Shown here: in pieces, positions 1-7,534 of the stretch
Numbering within the stretch: the first letter of the stretch is position 1
How the letters are laid out: every line of letters starts with the position of its first letter
DNA from: an uncultured Lachnospiraceae bacterium
GTDB lineage: Bacteria; Bacillota; Clostridia; Lachnospirales; Lachnospiraceae
Reading direction: 5' to 3'
NCBI GenBank assembly: GCA_902767235.1
Contig: CACXGR010000188.1
Coordinates: 1-21,443 of the forward strand
Length of the DNA stretch: 21,443 nucleotides
The notes under the pieces: generated by a model
The model's database searches: none
What the model saw: the letters and a program-made list of their open reading frames with translations, nothing else
Told to the model about the DNA's origin: nothing
Position numbers and translations under genes: made by a program

Positions 1-60
1 CTCATCAAAAGGATCTCTCCAGAAGTTGTTGTTTCTTGTAAAGATTGCAGGTGTAAACAT
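1..60 (-). CDS. Probable Hsp20 family small heat-shock protein, N-terminal fragment
   Basis: Only the first 20 codons are inside the window; the gene runs off the left edge. The ATG at 60 is preceded by a strong Shine-Dalgarno AAGGAGG (69-75) and by a good promoter. The peptide begins MFTPAIFTRNNNFW and continues with RDPFDE. A short hydrophobic start followed by a Trp/Phe/Asp-rich stretch resembles the variable N-terminus of Firmicute Hsp20/alpha-crystallin chaperones, which hold unfolding proteins in the cytoplasm. The conserved alpha-crystallin domain is not visible, so the family call rests on N-terminal resemblance only. That a translated gene starts here is much more certain than its name. 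Confidence 0.55.
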   Translation of the reverse strand, partial: MFTPAIFTRNNNFWRDPFDE

Positions 61-155
61 ATTCAATACCTCCTTTATATTATCAGGTTATTATACTTTT
101 TCAGAGGACAGGCTTATTGGATTTTGGCTGTTGCCTTTGTTCTCTTTCTTATATA

Positions 156-176
156 TGTTATACTATATATATAACA
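156..176. promoter_or_regulatory. Palindrome over the Hsp20-like promoter, possible operator
   Basis: Perfect 7-base arms TGTTATA (156-162) and TATAACA (170-176) flank a 7-base centre. The element covers the -10 box and the start of the spacer, where a bound repressor would block RNA polymerase. It matches neither CIRCE nor the CtsR box. The AT-rich composition makes chance a real alternative. Confidence 0.35.
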
Positions 177-185
177 AATAGTCAA
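157..185 (-). promoter_or_regulatory. Sigma-A promoter of the Hsp20-like gene
   Basis: Reading the minus strand, a -35 box TTGACT (180-185) is followed after exactly 17 bases by a -10 box TATAAC (157-162). The start site would fall near 150, giving a leader of about 90 bases before the ATG at 60. The -10 box and part of the spacer lie inside an AT-rich palindrome. Confidence 0.65.
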
Positions 186-195
186 TATGTTTATT

Positions 196-235
196 AAAAA
201 AATTTGAGGATCCGCATACAAGATGCAGATCCTCA
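196..235 (-). terminator. Intrinsic terminator after the M13 peptidase gene
   Basis: On the minus strand TGAGGATC pairs with GATCCTCA and GCAT with ATGC around a short loop, with one internal mismatch. A T-rich run follows (complement of 196-205). It starts about 40 bases past the peptidase stop codon and closes the five-gene operon that begins near 7353. Confidence 0.8.
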
Positions 236-272
236 TATGATCTCAACTGTTCTGTTTGTATTGCCGGGTCCG

Positions 273-2510
273 TCACCAGACTTCCAGCCTCTGATCCGGA
301 GCAAGATACATACCGTCTCCCTTTCGAATCCCGTATGTGTCATAGAATTCCCGGAACTGCTGCACGACGGCGTTGACCCTGAGATAGGCAAGAGGATGCG
401 TGTCCTGCAGCAGCGTGTAGTATTCGCTCTGGGCAGTCGTGATGGTCCTCCAGCTCTCCGAAAAATTCCTGAAGAACTTGTCATAGTCAAAAGAGCTGTC
501 TTTCCCGGCGATCCGAAGCAGTATTTTGACGGCCACCAGGTCTGCGATTGCCTCGCCCTCGATCTGAGAGCCGACGCAGTTCACGTCCTGGAAGGGCTCG
601 ATCTCGTCATAGTAGGCAGCCAGCTTGTCCGCTCTGGCTGCAAATGCTTTCTGGTCTTCCTCCGTCCACCAGTTCCTGAGATTTCCTTTTTCGTCGAACT
701 GGCTTCCCGTCGTGTCGAAAGCATGGGAGATCTCATGTGCGATCGTATCGCCTACATTGGCAAAAAGCTCCTCCTTTGACATATTCGGGTTGTAGAGGTC
801 TCCGCCGAGAATGCCGCCGCACAGCGTGATGCAGTTCTGGGACGGGTCATAGAAGGCATTAACCTGCTGGATCTTGGATGTCCAGTAAGTGCGGTCCACC
901 TTCTGATTGACTTTGTCACGAAGCTGGCTGATCCAGAATGCCCCCGCCTCGTCCTGCGCTTTGATCAGATTTCCGCCCTCATCGCCGCCGGTGATGTTCA
1001 GGGCGCTGTCATCCTCCCACTTGTCCGGTTTGGCAATCCGCAGCTGCATCTGATCGAGCTTCTTAATGGCCTCGGCGCGTGTTTCCTCCGACAGGAAATC
1101 CTCCTCCGCCAGCATGACGCGGTACTCATCCAGGATCTCTTTGGTGATCGCCAAGACTTCCTGCTGCGTCTCATCCGTCACATACTTGTCGGCATAGAGT
1201 CTTCCCAGCTGGGAAGGAATGAAGCTGTTGACGGCATCAGCCGCTGCCTTCTCGTCCGACTTTGTACCGACGGCTCCGCTGATCCCGTTGATCACCTCAT
1301 AATATGTGTCGTAGCATTCGCGGTCCAACAGAGTCGCATAGTCCTGCGCGGTGTAGCAGATCAGGTAGTCCTTGAGGTTCTCCACATTTGTCTCGTCGTA
1401 GAGGACATCCATGGCTTCCAGCCATTCCGGCTCTGTCAGGATATAGGTGTCAGAACCGTCTGCTCCATAGGCCGCAAGCATTGCCCGGACCGGGAAGTCA
1501 CCCGCCTCCGCCTCGAGTTCAGACATGGTCCGCGGGTTGTTCTGTTTGACCACCGCGTCTCTTGCGCTCTGCTCCTCCGTCGTCATTATGTATTTCGAGA
1601 TGTCTTTTTCAAAGGCAAAACATCCCTTCAGGATCTCCGTTGCCTCGTCGTCCGTATAGCCCATCTCCACAAGGATATGACGGATCACGGTATCGTAATA
1701 TGGCTCCGCCATGGCGTCGCTCTCTTCCATCATCTCATAATACATGGAGTCCCCGAAGATCAGGTCCACCGGCATGACATATACGGTATAGTAATCTGCA
1801 TTGTTCCAGTTTATGCCTGCGTCGCACTGCAGGAGCTCGGTGGCGGAGATCGCCGTGCGGGGCATACTCAGGTATTCCGTGAGCTCATCAAGTGTATCCA
1901 CTTCCATGAGTGGTGTGAGAAGTTCCTTCAGATGCTCCGTGCCCAGCTCGTTCCGGGCGTCCCAGTCCATCCACATCTTATAGTACTTTTGAACCAGTTC
2001 CTGATCATGGATCAGGGCCGGATCCGACTCCTTTTCAGGATTCCTCAGAATATCGGAGATCTGCCCATCCACTTCCATGGATCTGGCTGAGATGGGATCA
2101 TAACTGGCATAGCCGGACGGAAGCTCCGTGTTCATGATCCAGTCCCGGTTCACATAAAGGTGAAAGTCGTCCTCCAGTCTGACTTCTTCTCCTGCTGTGC
2201 TCTGGACAAAAGCTTGAACATCCGAGTTGATCCACGCGGCATAATCCATGCCCTGCAGGCCGCTGCCGGGCTTTTCCCCCGATGCACCGTCATCGTGCGG
2301 ACCGACCTCTTCTCCATCACTCTCATTGTCATCCGCCGGGGTGCCTTCATCTGCGGCCGCCGGCTCCTCTTCTGCGGAAGATACAGCTGTTCCGGCCGTC
2401 TCCCCGGTGCCGCCCGCTGCCGGCTGATCGGTCTTTCTGCATCCCGCCGCCGATGCCAGTACAGCGATCATGATGATCACGGATGTTATTTTCTTAATCC
2501 ATCTATTCAT
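273..2510 (-). CDS. M13 family (neprilysin/PepO-like) zinc metallopeptidase, lipoprotein
   Basis: A 745-residue extracytoplasmic zinc endopeptidase that should cleave peptides outside the membrane. The start is a basic, hydrophobic signal ending in a lipobox (LASAAGC, Cys near residue 24), followed by a Thr/Glu/Asp-rich linker to about residue 85. The zinc site is HEISH (about 592-596), with the third ligand in GEAIADL (Glu about 653, Asp about 657). The family's HPLAYLRVN motif and a terminal aromatic EVW ending are also present, so all catalytic elements look intact. I chose the ATG at 2510 rather than the GTG at 2522, because AGGTGA sits 8 bases ahead of the ATG and overlaps that GTG. Length fits the family (about 650-750). 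It is the last gene of an operon behind an ABC exporter pair, so processing of an exported peptide is a reasonable but unproven inference. Confidence 0.93.
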   Translation of the reverse strand: MNRWIKKITSVIIMIAVLASAAGCRKTDQPAAGGTGETAGTAVSSAEEEPAAADEGTPADDNESDGEEVGPHDDGASGEKPGSGLQGMDYAAWINSDVQAFVQSTAGEEVRLEDDFHLYVNRDWIMNTELPSGYASYDPISARSMEVDGQISDILRNPEKESDPALIHDQELVQKYYKMWMDWDARNELGTEHLKELLTPLMEVDTLDELTEYLSMPRTAISATELLQCDAGINWNNADYYTVYVMPVDLIFGDSMYYEMMEESDAMAEPYYDTVIRHILVEMGYTDDEATEILKGCFAFEKDISKYIMTTEEQSARDAVVKQNNPRTMSELEAEAGDFPVRAMLAAYGADGSDTYILTEPEWLEAMDVLYDETNVENLKDYLICYTAQDYATLLDRECYDTYYEVINGISGAVGTKSDEKAAADAVNSFIPSQLGRLYADKYVTDETQQEVLAITKEILDEYRVMLAEEDFLSEETRAEAIKKLDQMQLRIAKPDKWEDDSALNITGGDEGGNLIKAQDEAGAFWISQLRDKVNQKVDRTYWTSKIQQVNAFYDPSQNCITLCGGILGGDLYNPNMSKEELFANVGDTIAHEISHAFDTTGSQFDEKGNLRNWWTEEDQKAFAARADKLAAYYDEIEPFQDVNCVGSQIEGEAIADLVAVKILLRIAGKDSSFDYDKFFRNFSESWRTITTAQSEYYTLLQDTHPLAYLRVNAVVQQFREFYDTYGIRKGDGMYLAPDQRLEVW

Positions 2511-2535
2511 ATGTATTCTCACCTAATATGATCCG

Positions 2536-4479
2536 TCAGGCTGTCAGAGCATCGCTCTTGCCGGTATAAAGCTGGTAATACCTGCCCTTCTGTGCGATGA
2601 GTTCATCGTGGTTTCCGCGCTCCACGATGCGGCCCTGTTCCAATACCAGGATCATGTCGCTGTTTTTGATCGTTGAGAGCCTGTGGGCAATGACAAACGT
2701 CGTTCTTCCCTTCATCAGTTTGTCCATTCCGTCCTGAACGATCTTCTCTGTTCTTGTATCTATAGAGCTTGTAGCTTCATCCAGGATCAGAACCGGCGGA
2801 TCGGCGATGGCGGCTCTGGCGATCGCCAGGAGCTGTCTCTGTCCCTGGGAGAGATTGGCTCCGTCTCCCTTGAGCATCGTGTCGTATCCCTGGGGAAGCC
2901 TTCTGATAAAGCTGTCCGCGTTTGCAAGTTTAGCCGCTGCCACGATCTCTTCCTCTGTGGCGTCAAGCTTTCCGTACCTGATATTCTCCCGGACCGTCCC
3001 TGTAAATAGGTGCGTATCCTGCAGCACGATGCCCAGTGACCGCCGCAGATCCGCTTTTTTGATCTTATTGACATTGATATTGTCATAGCGGATCTTTCCG
3101 TCCTGGATATCATAGAAACGATTGATCAGGTTTGTGATCGTCGTCTTCCCGGCACCAGTGGATCCCACCAGCGCCACTTTCTCGCCGGGCCTGGCGTGGA
3201 TCACGATGTCGTGGAGCACCATTTTGTCATCCCGGTAGCCGAAGTCCACATTGTTGAAGGTGACATCTCCTTCCAGTTTCTGATAGGTAGTGCTGTGGTC
3301 GGACTGCTTGTGGTAATGCTTCCAGGCCCAGTTTCCTGTGTGCTTCTCCGTCTCTACGATATTGCCGTCCTCGTCGTACTCGCAGTTCACGAGCATGACA
3401 TAGCCTTCGTCTGTCTCCGGCTCTTCATCGAGAAGCTTAAAGATCCTCTCCGCGCCGGCCAGCGCCATGATAATGCTGTTGAACTGCATACTGACCTGGT
3501 TGATCGGCATACTGAAGCTCTTATTGAAAGTGAGAAAGCTCGCCAGCCCTCCCACCGTGAACCCCGCAAAGGAGTTGAGCGCAAGGATCGATCCCACTAG
3601 TGCAACGACAACATAATTGGCATTTCCCATCTGCGCATTGACCGGACCGATCATGTTTGCAAAAGCATTTGCCTTAAATGCGCTCTGGTAAAGCTCCTCA
3701 TTGAGCTCGTCAAAGGTCTTTACAGACTCCTCCTCATGACAGAATACTTTGACCACCTTCTGCCCCGTCATCGTCTCCTCGATAAAGCCGTTCAATTTGC
3801 CCAGGTTTTTCTGCTGTGCTATGAAGTTCTTTCCCGAATTCTTCGTCACCTGCATGCTCAGAAGGAGCATGAGCGCCACCATGGCCAGTGTCACAAAGGT
3901 CAGAGGAACATTCAGCACCAGCATCATGGCCAGTATGCTCACAATTGTGATGGCGCTGTTGAACAGCTGCGGAATACTCTGGCTCACCATCTGCCGCAGC
4001 GTGTCAATGTCATTCGTATAGACGGACATGATATCGCCGTGGGCATGGGTGTCAAAATATTTGATCGGAAGGTTCTCCATGTGGTCAAAGAGTTCTTCCC
4101 TCAAGTGTTTGAGCGTGCCCTGGTTGACATGTACCATGATCACCTGCTGCAAAAAGGCCGCGCCGATCCCGATCCCGTAAAACATGGCGACTCTGAGCAT
4201 CGCCCCCAGAAGAGGACCGTAATCCGGATCTGCCTGACCGATCATCGGCGTTATATAATTGTCGATCAGCGTCCTTGTGAACATCGTTCCCTGGATATTC
4301 GCCAGAACGGAGAGGATGATGCAGATAAAGACCGTGACCATATGGGGTCCGTAATACTTGAAAACGTATCCCATGATCCTCTTAAACAGGCGTCCCGGAT
4401 TCTCAACTTTCGGGCGCGGCCTGCCGGCCATCCGCCTGCCGCCGCCTCCCTTGATCTCTTTTGTTCTTTCTTCAGCCAT
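2536..4479 (-). CDS. ABC exporter half-transporter with canonical ATPase site (BmrD/TM288-like)
   Basis: A 647-residue permease-ATPase fusion of the multidrug/peptide exporter class. An N-terminal six-helix membrane domain (about residues 30-330) is joined to a nucleotide-binding domain (about 400-640). Visible motifs are Walker A GSTGAGKTT (near 440), signature LSQGQRQ (near 540), Walker B LILDEATSS with the catalytic Glu, and the switch His in VIAHRLS. The LSQGQ signature departs from LSGGQ, as expected of the partner of a degenerate half. An insertion of about 50 residues (around 345-400, with NCEYDEDGNIVETEKHTGNW) lies between the domains and is often seen in clostridial members. The start has GGAGGT 7 bases upstream. 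It lies 23 bases after its partner half-transporter and should form a heterodimer with it. The substrate cannot be read from the sequence. Confidence 0.94.
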   Translation of the reverse strand: MAEERTKEIKGGGGRRMAGRPRPKVENPGRLFKRIMGYVFKYYGPHMVTVFICIILSVLANIQGTMFTRTLIDNYITPMIGQADPDYGPLLGAMLRVAMFYGIGIGAAFLQQVIMVHVNQGTLKHLREELFDHMENLPIKYFDTHAHGDIMSVYTNDIDTLRQMVSQSIPQLFNSAITIVSILAMMLVLNVPLTFVTLAMVALMLLLSMQVTKNSGKNFIAQQKNLGKLNGFIEETMTGQKVVKVFCHEEESVKTFDELNEELYQSAFKANAFANMIGPVNAQMGNANYVVVALVGSILALNSFAGFTVGGLASFLTFNKSFSMPINQVSMQFNSIIMALAGAERIFKLLDEEPETDEGYVMLVNCEYDEDGNIVETEKHTGNWAWKHYHKQSDHSTTYQKLEGDVTFNNVDFGYRDDKMVLHDIVIHARPGEKVALVGSTGAGKTTITNLINRFYDIQDGKIRYDNINVNKIKKADLRRSLGIVLQDTHLFTGTVRENIRYGKLDATEEEIVAAAKLANADSFIRRLPQGYDTMLKGDGANLSQGQRQLLAIARAAIADPPVLILDEATSSIDTRTEKIVQDGMDKLMKGRTTFVIAHRLSTIKNSDMILVLEQGRIVERGNHDELIAQKGRYYQLYTGKSDALTA

Positions 4480-4502
4480 CGTCTTGACCTCCGGAATATC
4501 TT

Positions 4503-6251
4503 TTACTCTTTTTTGTCAAAATCCGCGTCGCCGGCAGCGCCGACCTGGGATTCATATACTTCGCGATAGATATTATTACCTGCGACCAGCTCGTCATGCG
4601 TCCCGACGCCGTCGATCCTGCCGTCATTCATGACGATGATCCTGTCGCAGTCCTTCACACTTGAAATGCGCTGTGCGATGATCAGTTTGGTCGTACCGGG
4701 GATCTCCTCCCGGAAAGCCTTTCTGATCTTTGCATCCGTGGCTGTGTCCACGGCGCTGGTGCTGTCATCCAGGATCAGGATCTTCGGCTTTTTTAAGAGC
4801 GCCCTGGCTATGCACAGACGCTGTTTCTGTCCGCCCGAGACATTGGTCCCGCCCTGTTCGATCCAGGTGTTGTATCCTTCGGGCATCTTCTCGATAAATT
4901 CATCCGCGCAGGCCATACGGCACACTCTTTTGCATTCCTCTTCTGTGGCGTTCTTGTCGCCCCACCTCAGGTTATCGAGGATGGTGCCGCTGAAGAGCAC
5001 ATTCTTCTGCAGGACGACGGAGACCTGGTTTCGCAGTGTCTCAATATCATACTGCCGCACATCAATGCCGCCCACTTTTACAGATCCCTGCGTCACGTCG
5101 TAGAGACGGCTGATCAGATTGACCAGCGAGGATTTGGCGCTGCCTGTTCCGCCGATGATGCCGATGCTCTCACCGGAAGCGATTCTCAAATTGATGTCTT
5201 TGAGGACCGGTTCGGATGCGCCGGGCCGGTATGAGAAATCCACATCTTCAAATACAATGCTCCCGTCCGGCACTTCCATGACGGGGTCTTCGGGATTCTT
5301 CAGATCACTTTTTTCGTTGATCACCTCGACGATTCTCTTAGCACTGGCCTGGGACATTGTGATCATCACAAATACCACCGACAGCATCATGAGGCTCATC
5401 AGTATATTCATGCAGTAGGCCAGCATACTCATGAGCTGTCCTGTGCCTAGTTCTCCGGCAACGATATAGTGGGCGCCGAACCAGCTGATCACGAGAATAC
5501 AGCTGTAGATGACCGTCATCATGATCGGCGAGACGCCGGCAATGTTCATTTCCGCTTTGAGGAACATGCGGTATATATTGTCGGCCGCTTTATGAAAGCG
5601 CTCCTTTTCGTAGTCTTCTCTTACATAGGCCTTCACCACGCGGATCGCCGTCACATTTTCCTGTACACTGTTGTTGAGGTCGTCATACCTGCGGAAGACC
5701 TGCTGGAAATACCGGGTTGCCCGCCGCATCAGCAGAAACATGATCACGGAAAGAATGATCACGGCGACCAGATATACCCTGGCCAGCTTCGGGCTGATCA
5801 AAAAAGACATGACCATGGCGATGATCATGGAAGAGGGTGCCCGCATCGCCATTCTCAGGATCATCTGATAGGCGTTCTGGATATTGGTCACATCGGTGGT
5901 CAGCCTCGTGACCAGACTGGAGGTGGAAAATTTGTCTATGCTGGAAAAAGAAAAGCTCTGAATATTGTCGTGCATCGCTTTTCGAAGATTCCTTGCAAAT
6001 CCTGCCGACGCCTTCGCGCCGAACACGCCGCCCAGTATGCCGAATATCAGGCCTGCCACTGCCACCGCCAGCATGACCAGTCCGGTGCGCACGATATAGT
6101 CCATATCAGATCCGCCGATCCCTATATCGACGATCCTTCCCATGAGTACAGGGATGATCATCTCGCAGATTACTTCAAAGATCATACACAGCGGTGTAAG
6201 GATCGAGACCGTTTTAAACTCTTTGACCTGTGAAATAAGCGTCTTTAACAT
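4503..6251 (-). CDS. ABC exporter half-transporter with degenerate ATPase site (BmrC/TM287-like)
   Basis: A 582-residue membrane domain (about 1-310) fused to a nucleotide-binding domain (about 330-575). Walker A is GGTGSAKSS (near 367) and the signature is the canonical VSGGQKQR (near 468). Walker B reads LILDDSTSAVD, so Asp stands where the catalytic Glu is normal, and the switch His is Gln (IIAQRIS). These two changes are the known hallmarks of the degenerate half of heterodimeric exporters such as TM287/288, BmrCD and LmrCD. The next gene supplies the intact catalytic Glu and His and the altered signature LSQGQ, so the two complement each other. The start is preceded by GAGAGG. It begins 21 bases after the small lipoprotein gene. 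This is not a broken gene; the substitutions are family-typical. Confidence 0.94.
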   Translation of the reverse strand: MLKTLISQVKEFKTVSILTPLCMIFEVICEMIIPVLMGRIVDIGIGGSDMDYIVRTGLVMLAVAVAGLIFGILGGVFGAKASAGFARNLRKAMHDNIQSFSFSSIDKFSTSSLVTRLTTDVTNIQNAYQMILRMAMRAPSSMIIAMVMSFLISPKLARVYLVAVIILSVIMFLLMRRATRYFQQVFRRYDDLNNSVQENVTAIRVVKAYVREDYEKERFHKAADNIYRMFLKAEMNIAGVSPIMMTVIYSCILVISWFGAHYIVAGELGTGQLMSMLAYCMNILMSLMMLSVVFVMITMSQASAKRIVEVINEKSDLKNPEDPVMEVPDGSIVFEDVDFSYRPGASEPVLKDINLRIASGESIGIIGGTGSAKSSLVNLISRLYDVTQGSVKVGGIDVRQYDIETLRNQVSVVLQKNVLFSGTILDNLRWGDKNATEEECKRVCRMACADEFIEKMPEGYNTWIEQGGTNVSGGQKQRLCIARALLKKPKILILDDSTSAVDTATDAKIRKAFREEIPGTTKLIIAQRISSVKDCDRIIVMNDGRIDGVGTHDELVAGNNIYREVYESQVGAAGDADFDKKE

Positions 6252-6272
6252 ACATAACCTCTCACATTAAAC

Positions 6273-6581
6273 TCATCGCTCTTCCGGCGGTCCGTAAACG
6301 ACCGGATTATAGTTGTGCTCCTCAACAAAAATATCAATCTCCGTGATGCCCTCGGCAGATATCTCCGATACACTTGTGGCAGCACTTTCTGTGCTTTGGC
6401 TGCCGGCTCCCTGCGCCGTGTCCTCGGAGGTCCCTTCCGCCGTGTCCTCGGAGGTCCCTTCCGCCGTGCTCTCGATCTGTGTCCCGGCTTTGTCGGCCTG
6501 CGTGCCGCTGCTGCAGGATCCCAGTGTCACCGCAGCCGCCATGGCGGCTGCTCCGACCGCTATTCTTCTCTTCATCTTCAT
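6273..6581 (-). CDS. Small lipoprotein with 8-residue repeats and YGPPEER tail
   Basis: 102 residues of unknown function. The N-terminus MKMKRRIAVGAAAMAA leads into a hydrophobic stretch and a lipobox-like VTLGSCSS (Cys about 23). A Ser/Thr/Glu linker contains two copies of TAEGTSED plus a degenerate third. The last 20 residues, EEHNYNPVVYGPPEER, look conserved rather than low-complexity. The reading frame is open upstream to 6710 but would overlap the preceding gene. The ATG at 6581 has GGGGGGAG just upstream and is followed at once by a signal peptide, so it is preferred. It sits 64 bases after an ABC ATPase gene and 21 before the exporter pair, in the slot where an FtsX-type permease would be expected. 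Export and lipid anchoring are well supported; the role is not known. Confidence 0.78.
   Translation of the reverse strand: MKMKRRIAVGAAAMAAAVTLGSCSSGTQADKAGTQIESTAEGTSEDTAEGTSEDTAQGAGSQSTESAATSVSEISAEGITEIDIFVEEHNYNPVVYGPPEER
6415..6462. repeat. 24-bp tandem repeat, two exact copies, inside the lipoprotein gene
   Basis: The unit beginning gccgtgtcctcggaggtccc occurs at 6415-6438 and again at 6439-6462, followed by a partial, altered third copy. It is in frame and encodes the 8-residue repeat of the lipoprotein linker. Copy number could change by slippage without a frameshift. Confidence 0.9.
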
Positions 6582-6645
6582 GGAGCGCTCCCCCCGTAAA
6601 ACCGGTCCCGTTATACCGCTGCCTGTCTGATCTCTGCCGCCTGCA

Positions 6646-7353
6646 TTACCATTCGATCTGTTCCACCGGCACCGGATCCGGATTGATCTCAATCCCGTCA
6701 ACCCTGCCATTTCGGATATGGATCACTTTGTCTGCCATAGGCGTGAGCGCAAGGTTGTGCGTGATCACGATCACCGTCATCCTGCGTTCCCTGCATGTCT
6801 TCTGCAGAAGCGCCAGGATCTGTTTGCCGGTCACGTAGTCCAGCGCGCCCGTCGGTTCATCGCACAAAAGGAGCTTGGGATTTTTGGCAAGTGCGCGTGC
6901 TATGGCCACTCTCTGCTGCTCACCGCCGGACAACTGGGAAGGGAAATTGTTCATCCTCTCGGTGAGGCCGACTTCTCTCATCGTCTCTTCCGCATCCAGC
7001 GGATTTTGACAGATCTGGGACGCGAGCTCCACATTCTCCAGCGCTGTGAGGTTCTGCACCAGATTGTAGAACTGAAAGACAAATCCGATATCGTATCTCC
7101 TGTATTCCGTGAGTTGTCTGGGGCCGGCGGCACTGACCTCTCTGTCATCTACGACGATCCGCCCGGATGTGCAGCTGTCCATTCCGCCCAGCATATTCAG
7201 GATCGTGGTCTTCCCCGCACCGCTCGGGCCTACGATCACCGTAAATTCGCCCTTGTCCACCGTGAAGTCTGCGCCGTCCACGGCTCTGATCTCCACTTCA
7301 CCCATGTGATATACCTTGACGACATTTTCAAAAGCAATGAGCGGTTTATTCAT
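6646..7353 (-). CDS. ABC transporter ATP-binding protein, MacB/LolD type
   Basis: A 235-residue stand-alone ATPase of the class that drives FtsX-like permeases (lipoprotein release, macrolide or antimicrobial-peptide export, mechanotransmission). Walker A is GPSGAGKT (42-49), the Q-loop is in FVFQFYNL, the signature is LSGGEQQR (141-148), and Walker B plus catalytic Glu is LLLCDEPTGALD (161-172). The switch His is in VIVITHN. The C-terminal extension ends PVPVEQIEW, a style common in clostridial relatives. All catalytic residues are present. The gene has its own extended -10 promoter and heads the operon. No FtsX/MacB-type permease follows, which is unusual: the next gene is a small lipoprotein and then a complete exporter pair. 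A partner permease could lie elsewhere in the genome or have been lost. Confidence 0.93.
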   Translation of the reverse strand: MNKPLIAFENVVKVYHMGEVEIRAVDGADFTVDKGEFTVIVGPSGAGKTTILNMLGGMDSCTSGRIVVDDREVSAAGPRQLTEYRRYDIGFVFQFYNLVQNLTALENVELASQICQNPLDAEETMREVGLTERMNNFPSQLSGGEQQRVAIARALAKNPKLLLCDEPTGALDYVTGKQILALLQKTCRERRMTVIVITHNLALTPMADKVIHIRNGRVDGIEINPDPVPVEQIEW

Positions 7354-7401
7354 CCAGTTCCCTTCTCCCGTTGAGATCTCAGCCGTAGAATATCATACAT
7401 G

Positions 7402-7410
7402 ATTATAGCA
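7402..7410 (-). promoter_or_regulatory. Extended -10 promoter of the ABC ATPase operon
   Basis: The minus strand reads TGCTATAAT, a perfect TGn extended -10 element (-10 box 7402-7407). The -35 region at 17-18 bases upstream is weak (GGAATT or TGGAAT), as is usual for extended -10 promoters. The start site would be near 7394, leaving a leader of about 41 bases. It lies just downstream of the preceding gene's terminator. Confidence 0.65.
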
Positions 7411-7450
7411 GAATCAGAATGTAAAATTCCACGTATAAAGAAAGGAATAA

Positions 7451-7488
7451 CAAAAACGCTTTGAGATTTGTCCCAAAGCGTTTTTTTT
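7451..7488 (-). terminator. Intrinsic terminator after the penicillin-binding protein gene
   Basis: The minus strand folds as AAACGCTTTG / CAAAGCGTTT around a short loop and continues as TTTTTGTTATT. It is 45-80 bases beyond the stop codon at 7535. The plus strand also shows a T run, so the element could work in both directions. Confidence 0.85.
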
Positions 7489-7534
7489 ACATATCCAGAT
7501 CCTTCTGCAGGCTCTGTTCCGGTCAGCTCTCTGC

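Noticed and set aside
3736..6233. His-rich plus-strand open frames opposite the ABC exporter genes
   Set aside because: Shadows of the two transporter genes in another frame; compositionally odd, with no domain.
4503..6251. Inactivated ABC transporter pseudogene (Glu to Asp, His to Gln)
   Set aside because: These changes are standard in the degenerate half of heterodimeric exporters, and the neighbouring gene has the complementary features.
6582..6710. N-terminal extension of the small lipoprotein reading frame
   Set aside because: It would overlap the ABC ATPase gene and put 43 non-signal residues before a clear signal peptide; the ATG at 6581 has a good ribosome binding site.
7353..7403. 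16-codon upstream frame (MYDILRLRSQREKGTG) whose stop overlaps the ABC ATPase start as ATGA
   Set aside because: Its ATG lies only one base beyond the -10 box, so it is upstream of the expected transcription start, and it has no ribosome binding site.
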